Below are positions 57,201 to 64,000 of a stretch of DNA of 64,000 bases, one piece after another. A program made the position numbers and the translations under genes. This DNA is from Raphanus sativus. Lineage: Eukaryota > Streptophyta > Magnoliopsida > Brassicales > Brassicaceae. The notes below the pieces were generated by a model, which made no database searches, was not told the origin of the DNA, and worked only from the letters and a program-made list of their open reading frames with translations. The stretch lies in assembly GCF_000801105.2 (NCBI RefSeq), contig NC_079515.1, positions 33,875,407-33,939,406 on the forward strand, in the 5' to 3' direction. Positions within the stretch are counted from its first letter, which is position 1. Each line of letters begins with the position of its first letter.

Positions 57201-57975
57201 AATGATTTGTATTTTAACGTTCACTTTGTTTTTGCAGGTTGATTTTGACGACGATGCAGATTATCCTAAGTGGTTACATGAAGTAATTCAATCTCCACAT
57301 GTAAAGGTCACCACTTCACAGATGTATTTCACACGAGGCTATACTTTTCACACATATGAGTATGGTAGACAGCGGGCGACCAGTAACTATGGAATATGTG
57401 TGAAAGGGGAAACCGATTTCTACGGTATCTTGACAGAGATTATCGAAGTGGAATTTCCAGGGATATTGAAGCTGAAATGCGTCCTCTTCAAATGTGAGTG
57501 GTTCGACCCCGTCGTCAACAAAGGTGTTCGGTTTAACAAATTCGGTGTAGTTGATGTCAATGGTGGACGAAGGTACAACAAATTCTTTATTTGGCATACA
57601 TGAGCAGAATAAGCTTACTTCTATGTTTTCTTTATTTTCAGGTACAACAAATTCGAGCCTTTCATCTTAGCTTCACAAGCAGATCAAGTTAGGTACCTTC
57701 CATACCCTCGGATGAGAGAATCGGGAATAAATTGGTTATCCGTGATCAAAGTTACACCTCGAGGACGAATCATAAGTGGAGAAGAACCACCATTGCAAGA
57801 AGAACAGATAAATGAAGTCGAGGAACCTGAACAACAAATTGATGACATTCTTCTCATTGATCCGCATAATCATGAGTATGAAGATCTTACCGACGATGGC
57901 ACAGACGAAGCTGTTGAAGACGAGTTTAATGAAAATGATGATGTTTCTAGTGATGACGAAAATGTATCCGATTGA
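54274..57975 (+). CDS. CACTA transposase (TNP2 type), frame broken
   Basis: Domains in order: transposase-associated N-terminal domain (RRWMYLHRDANGRVTKEYI, FCPCRKCNN) at 54274-55113; the transposase_21/TNP2 core (GLCTDGFSPFGMSGRQYSLW, LMHIEKNFF-like NLDVMHIEKNFFEN) at 55110-56353; then, after an intron, a DUF4218-type region (56447-56993: IGAFFRDLSTRTL, MEHLAVHLPYEALLRGPVHYGWMYQYERAM), and a DUF4216-type part (57240-57560: YGICVKGETDFYGILTEIIE) with a last acidic exon to 57975. At 55095-55120 the reading jumps from NRVQ to TDRLKRLYQSE. A stretch usually present between these motifs appears deleted, leaving a frameshift and a stop at 55113. Introns 56354-56446, about 56994-57074, 57174-57238 and about 57575-57641 have GT-AG ends. 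Probably not functional as it stands. Confidence 0.85.
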
Positions 57976-58041
57976 TGTATTTGTGTTTTAATATGATTGA
58001 ATTTCAGACTTAATGCATGTGATTCGATTATAAAGAAAAAA

Positions 58042-59800
58042 AATATTGAGGTTTGAGGTTTTGAATGAAAAATAAAAGATTGAGGTTTGGGATTGGAATA
58101 TGAAGAGTAGAAGATAGGAAAGATGGTGTTTGTGGTTTGGGGTTTTTGATTTTAGTGGTTTAGAAAGAAAACCTCGTTAATTCCTCGTAATTTACGACGA
58201 AATAACGAGGAAAGTAGAAAAAAAGAAATACACGGGCCTCGTTAATTCCACGTAAGCGCAAATCGTCGTAACAACCTCGTAAGCTTACGTGGAATTAACG
58301 AGGCTTTCTTTTTTTTTTTTAGTTCCTCGTTATTTCCTCGTGGGCTTACGAGGTTTTAACGAGATATGTTGTCTAAACCCCTAAACCCTAAACCCCAAAC
58401 CCCATCTTTCTTATCTATTTTGTCTAAATACCAAACTCCAAACCCCATTAATAATTTTATAATTTTCAAAAGATTATATTTAAATCTTCAAATGATTATA
58501 TTTTCAAATCTTCAAATGATTATATTTAAATAAATAATTTGATTTTGTATAAGTTTAAATTAGGAAGAAGAGATTGATATTAGAAGTTAAAGAATTGTGA
58601 TTATAAATTTTGAGGTTTGAAATGTTAAGAATATTGAGGTTTGAGGTTTTGAATGAAAAATAAAAGATTGAGGTTTGGGATTGGAATATGAAGAGTAGAA
58701 GATAGGAAAGATGGTGTTTGTGGTTTGGGGTTTTTGATTTTAGAGGTTTAGAAAGAAAACCTCGTTAATTCCTCGTAATTTACGACGAAATAACGAGGAA
58801 AATAGAAAAAAAGAAATACACGGGCCTCGTTAATTCCACGTAAGCGCAAATCGTCGTAACGACCTCGTAAGCTTACGTGGAATTAACGAGGCTTTTTTTT
58901 TTTTTTAGTTCCTCGTTATTTCCTCGTGCGCTTACGAGGTTTTAACGAGATATGTTGTCTAAACCCCTAAACCCTAAACCCCAACCCCATCTTTCTTATC
59001 TATTTTGTCTAAATACCAAACTCCAACCCCATTAATAATTTTATAATTTTCAAAAGATTATATTTTAAATCTTCAAATGATTATATTTTCAAATCTTCAA
59101 ATGATTATATTTAAATAAATAATTTGATTTTGTATAAGTTTAAATTAGGAAGAAGAGATTGATATTAGAAGTTAAAGAATTGTGATTATAAATTTTGAGG
59201 TTTGAAATGTTAAGAATATTGAGGTTTGAGGTTTTGAATGAAAAATAAAAGATTGAGGTTTGGGATTGGAATATGAAGAGTAGAAGATAGGAAAGATGGT
59301 GTTTTGTGGTTTGGGGTTTTTGATTTTAGAGGTTTAGAAAGAAAACCTCGTTAATTCCTCGTAATTTACGACGAAATAACGAGGAAAATAGAAAAAAAGA
59401 AATACACGGGCCTCGTTAATTCCACGTAAGCGCAAATCGTCGTAACGACCTCGTAAGCTTACGTGGAATTAACGAGGCTTTCTTTTTTTTTTTAGTTCCT
59501 CGTTATTTCCTCGTGCGCTTACGAGGTTTTAACGAGATATGTTGTCTAAACCCTAAACCCTAAACCCCAAACCCCATCTTTCTTATCTATTTTGTCTAAA
59601 TCCCAAACTCCAAACCCCATTAATAATTTTATAATTTTCAAAAGATTATATTTTAAATCTTCAAAAGATTATATTTTTAAATCTTCAAAATATTATATTT
59701 TCAAATCTTCAAAGATTATATTTTCAAATCTTCAAATGATTATATTTAAATAAATAATTTGATTTTGTATAAGTTTAAATTAGGAAGAAGAGATTGATAT
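58042..59800 (+). repeat. Three tandem copies of a ~587-bp unit in the CACTA 3' region
   Basis: Units start at 58042, 58630 and 59215 with AATATTGAGGTTTGAGG and are nearly identical. A diverged partial fourth follows from about 59836. Each unit contains CCCTAAACCCTAAACCCC, a telomere-like box, and a pair of 22-bp perfect inverted arms. Confidence 0.9.
58236..58304. repeat. Perfect 22-bp inverted repeat in each tandem unit (first copy)
   Basis: The arm at 58236-58257 (starts GCCTCGTTAATTCC) pairs with 58283-58304 (ends GGAATTAACGAGGC) across a 25-base loop. The same structure recurs in the other two units. Confidence 0.88.
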
Positions 59801-60662
59801 TAGAAGTTAAAGAATTGTGGTTATAAATTTTGAGGTTTGATATGTTATGAATATATGAAGTAGAATATAAGAAAGATGGGGTTTAAGGTTTGGGGTTTAG
59901 AGTTTAGAGGTTTAGAAAATAACCTCGTTAATAACTCGTAACTTACGAGGCATTTACGAGGAACAGAAAGACGGGCCTCGCTAATTTATCGTTTAATTTG
60001 GGACGGGCCTCGCAATATCCTCGTAAGCTTACGAGGTTTTTACGAGGAAGAGGAACACGGGCCTCTTTAATTCCTCGTAAAGTTACGAGGAAATTGCGAG
60101 ACCTCCGTAAGTTATATATACAACCTCACAAACCTCACACTGTCCATTCCTCCCAACTTCCTCTCCACTTCCTCCCCATTTCGTCTCCAACTCCTTCCCC
60201 ATTCCTCTCTCCTCCGAAAATAGTAATTTCCTCGCCCCCTTTATTAGTTTAGACAATTTAGATAGGTGGTTAGTCTTTCGAGGAATTTACGAGGAAAACC
60301 TTTCAACGATTCTACATCGATTTTACGAGGAAATCTTTTCAAGGATATTACATCGAATTTACGAGGATATAATTTCAAGGATCTTACGTGTAAGTAACGA
60401 CGCGTGTTTCGCGTGGTTTGTACGAGGAATTTCGACGAGTGATTTACGAGGAAATGGGGCGAGGAACTTACGACGAAATATTAACTTCGTCTTTACGAGG
60501 AAATAGAAAACTCGCTAGGCTACGAGGAAATGGCGACAAATCCTTTGTTACGACGGACGATAAACGACGAAAAGCTTTTCCTCGTTAATTCCTCGTAAAC
60601 ATCCTTTTACGAGAAATTAACGAAGAAAATGGCCCTCGTTAATTATTTGTTTTCTTGTAGTG

Positions 60663-63600
60663 TCTATAGCGCTATTCTTACTATTTAGCATGTCATCAAT
60701 AGGTATGTAAATATCTATCATGTTTATATCTATATTACTTAAAATTCGTGTAAGTGGTCAACTTATATCTTTATACTTCTTCTTACACATTTTTGTTTTA
60801 TTTCAACAGTAAAATATATATCTACAGAAAATAGTACTTCAATTTTTGTTAAAATTCTTTTAGTCGGAATCTAACCTTCCAAAATCCATAGAAAGCAGAT
60901 GTTTTCTTGCTATCGAAAACGTCTACATGACTGATCAAAAATTACTGGAGTTACAGTCAAATATTCGAACTCTGAAAAATATACAACAGGATCACCACCA
61001 TTTGATGGATTTAACTGCTAAACGTAACATTTTATGTTTTTTCAAAGAAAAAACGTAACATTTTATGCTTGAAACAATGATCACACTGGCTAGTTTATCC
61101 ACGTTTAGTAGGTCGCATAGTGTATTAGAGTTAGCTAAATGTAGAAACATACAGAATCAGAACTATGTCCAGGTTTAGTAGCTAAACATATTGTCATTTA
61201 ACTTTATTTAAAAATGAAACAAGATAATAGTCAATAATGTTTGTCCCCACTACATTCGAATATTCGATTGGTGAAATGAAAAAGAATACACACGCGTGTC
61301 GATTAAAAATGAAAGCCAGATATTATGATGATTGGCACAGAAATTGATTTGCAGATATTCCAAATATGAAGAAGAGAAAAAACAAAGGAATCTGCTTTTA
61401 TAATAAGACTGAGAATCTCATTACTTCAATAAGTCACTTTGTAGTTTCTAGTCATGGAATCCACTATATGCATACGCTCAATCCAATACGTGGCGCAAAC
61501 ACAGTGGCACTTAATATTAATGCTTATTTACATATTTCTACTTTGTTTATCGATATGCTATTATTACTATAAATGAATAAAGAGATGTTTGTGTTTCAAA
61601 AAAAAAGAATAAAGACATGTTTAGTGTGTTTGTTCTGTTGCTGTCGTTACGTGTCTTCGTTCAGTTTCAATATTAATGTCTATTTGTCGAAAATATGTTA
61701 ATCTTTTAAATAACTGGTTATAGTGTCTTCATTCAGTTTCAAACTTAATTACTACAATGTATATTGCTGGCTAAAAGTTTATATATATTCTATCATTTAA
61801 TCGATATACAGTTTCACTTAATTTGCTTAAGAACAAACTTAGAAGAGAAAACACACAACCCGCAAACACAAAACAGTTCGTTGATACTTTTCATTTAGGC
61901 AACGACAAATCAATTTTATCCAATACTCATCTTATATTTAACAAATCAATCTATCCTCGGGATTGAGCGTTCAAGATTACGCGTTCACATTAACTTAATA
62001 GTGATGACAAACTGAAGAAACTTGCAAAAAAATGATAACGTAAGAGCCAACCACCAATATTCTAGTTGACAAAGTATTTTGTGTCTGCATGGAATCTAAC
62101 ACGTCGATGATTTGATTGGAGCTAACATATCACTTTTCGCCAAACTCAAACAGTATATAAGAAAGTTATTTCGTGTCGTTAGAACATTTAGTATACTGTA
62201 TACAATGGACAAGTTTATAATATTTTAATATAAGACTAAGACATTTATACAAACCTAAAATTTGAAAACAATGTTTTAAAAAAAATAAAATTTGAAAACA
62301 ACGCCTTTTTTATAAACTCAAAACAACATTCGGACCGTAAATAACTCAACCACCAAGAAAACATACGTAACAACTACAAGGTACAGCGACGAAAATGTCA
62401 CATGATATTATAATTTGGGCATCGACAAACTTAGAGCTTAGAAAGAAAAGGAAAATAAAATTTCGGGTCGACAGATATCGAGTTTTGTACGTGGGATTCT
62501 CTAGGGAATCATAGTTGCCTGATGATTTGCCAGATGTTGTCTGATAATTCGTAGTAGATTAGATAAAGAAAATATTATAAATTGAATAATAACTTACTTC
62601 TAAAGAACTTACTTCTAAAAAAAAAACTTACTTCTAAAGACAAATGTTACAATGAGCATATAAACATAAATAAACATAATTAAGTGTCTTCTCCCGTAGC
62701 AGTTCTTACTAGCCTATGTAACATTGGGTTCAAGAAAATATATGCCACAAGAAAAAAAATTAAGGTGTTTTTGTAAACATTTCCTTATATAATTGATACT
62801 TTGCTGGAAACTAAAATGTTTTGCAATTATTTATTACCAAATAAAACGGGGGACAGAGAGGTGGTGGGATTGGAGTGATATTTTCTTGAGGAGATCTCTG
62901 GTAATATATTAAGAGAACATTGTTAAGTTTTCAACGAAACTATTAAAGAAATGATGTCCAAGTGTGCGATCCTAATATCATACCCCCCTTACTGACTGAA
63001 GAAACGTATTATATGTCATCTTTGTTTACAGCATTACCGGTCTATATGCCACTTTAGTATTCAGTGTAAAAGGATCATAACGTTACCCTACGAATTACCA
63101 GCAAATAACATTTGCAAAGAATTATATAAAGGGAAAAATACTAATCAAATCAGCTCAAACTCTTTTTAAATCATGTTTGGATCTTTACAATAAAGCATAA
63201 AAAGTCATTTTTGATATTGGAGTTCGGAAGTTATAATATTGATGATCAACTTTGTAATGTTGTGTAGTTTGAACATATGTTAATGTATCCATATAGCTTA
63301 TCATTTATATGGATGATCCATATAAATGTGACTATCTACCCTCATTATTAAGTTTACATTATTTATAATTTTATATATTTTAGTGATTTATATGACGATT
63401 CAAAGACGATGAACAGAAGCCGCATCTAAATTTTACAAAGAGTTGACTTCAATAAATCAGCTTTTGATGTATTATATAATTCAAGTTGTTTGTGTGTATG
63501 ACAGGCAATTTTTTCTTAGAACAAACACATTATTCTTGCAACATGAAAAGGTAAAAGACTTCTTACAAATATTATTCTTCACTACTAAACCAATTAAAAC

Positions 63601-64000
63601 TGCAGCCTCTCGCCACATAATATGCGAAAATAGAAAAAACTTTCTTTCTAAAATCTCTCAATGTATCAGAGAGGCGCTGTGATTGATTTTCATGTTAGGT
63701 AGGACTATTTGCCACATTCTAATTTATTAGTAGTGTTACGTATTAACGAGCTTTTTTACACCTAAATACTTCTTATGGTAGATAACTAAAAGACTAAAAT
63801 ACTAAGGATTAGTTACATGAGATACCATGTGTATACTTACCACTAAATGCAATATATTAAATTTCACAACCAAAACAAAACCGGGTAAAATTTGGAGAAA
63901 AAAAAAAGATCATCAGTTTTAACTACAAACAAGACGTAATAGTTTCACTTGCAGCCACCATTTTGTAGTAATCCATAACCCAAAAATTGAAAAGACAAGA
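60663..64000. other. AT-rich DNA beyond the CACTA element, no gene recognised
   Basis: This was the original far-upstream region of BFT. Short open frames (61366-61572, 63443-63682) show no recognised motif, and no RNA gene or complete element was found. Confidence 0.6.

Larger units (their letters stand above)
53798..60662 (+). mobile_element. CACTA (En/Spm) transposon, 6.9 kb, in the BFT promoter
   Basis: It begins CACTACAAGAAAACAGC and ends TTTTCTTGTAGTG, a perfect inverted end. The 3-bp target duplication TCT lies on both sides (53795-53797 and 60663-60665). Subterminal regions (53815-54180 and 59930-60650) are packed with TTACGAGGAA/TTCCTCGTAA repeats in both orientations, the expected transposase-binding sites. 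The interior carries a TNP2-type transposase gene and three tandem copies of a 587-bp unit. Confidence 0.95.

Noticed and set aside
58960..58985. AAACCCTAAACCCC considered as an interstitial telomere
   Set aside because: Only two or three degenerate units inside each CACTA tandem unit; better described as a telobox-like motif.
1..64000. CRISPR arrays, operons, phage or other bacterial features
   Set aside because: Spliced genes, plant transposons and a plant microRNA show this is plant nuclear DNA; the regular repeats belong to transposons or coding repeats.

Overview
This is plant nuclear DNA from a crucifer (Brassicaceae), probably a Brassica-type genome. The genes recognised follow, in reverse order, the block of Arabidopsis thaliana chromosome 5 from At5g62170 down to At5g62040: TRM25, MIR399C, ZIP12, a LysM protein, a decayed At5g62140-like remnant, PER1/PGAP3, ARR23, an SLK2 remnant, IQD23, a lipid-transfer-like protein, OXA1 and BFT. 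Gene identities come from recognising protein motifs and this gene order, not from a database search. AGL42, BAG2 and At5g62110 equivalents were not seen. Loss of some genes plus heavy transposon load fits one fractionated copy of an ancestrally triplicated block, which is inference. Two runs of exactly 100 N (3707-3806 and 49138-49237) are unsized scaffold joins. Several single-base frame breaks in otherwise well-preserved genes may be assembly errors. || Layout. 1-7124: the 3' end of a TRM25-like gene (1-369) with its flank is repeated almost perfectly at 5541-7124 behind a fuller TRM25 gene (3888-5908); CACTA and hAT-like debris and an N gap lie between. 7125-12150: AT-rich intergenic DNA with a small retroposon that has 37-bp flanking repeats, and a MITE. 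12347-12435: the MIR399C hairpin on the minus strand, with a PHR1-type site upstream; a 1.24-kb TRIM retrotransposon (12781-14018) sits further up its promoter. 14676-23596: a ZIP12 zinc-transporter gene on the minus strand hit by three elements: a TRIM with identical LTRs inside exon 3, a Helitron in intron 2 and a 4.9-kb MULE in intron 1. Its zinc-deficiency promoter element is still present. 24644-24961: LysM protein. 26-32 kb: MITEs, a GC-rich poly(A) retroposon and a 5'-truncated LINE. 32.2-32.7 kb: decayed gene remnant. 34.9-36.9 kb: PER1. 38.3-43.0 kb: ARR23-like response regulator with one frameshift and an unusual Gly/Asn-rich repeat region. 43.3-44.5 kb: RPL17 and SLK2 remnants. 45.9-48.4 kb: IQD23. 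48.7-49.1 kb: lipid-transfer-like protein. 50.2-52.3 kb: OXA1. 52.7-53.6 kb: BFT, followed about 200 bp upstream of its start codon by a 6.9-kb CACTA transposon (53798-60662). 60.7-64.0 kb: no gene seen. || Theme. The region joins phosphate signalling (MIR399C, PHR1 sites), zinc uptake (ZIP12, ZDRE), cytokinin-type phosphorelay (ARR23) and flowering repression (BFT). At least three regulatory or coding sites (MIR399C promoter, ZIP12 exon 3, BFT promoter) carry complete transposons with intact target-site duplications, so this haplotype probably differs functionally from its relatives.
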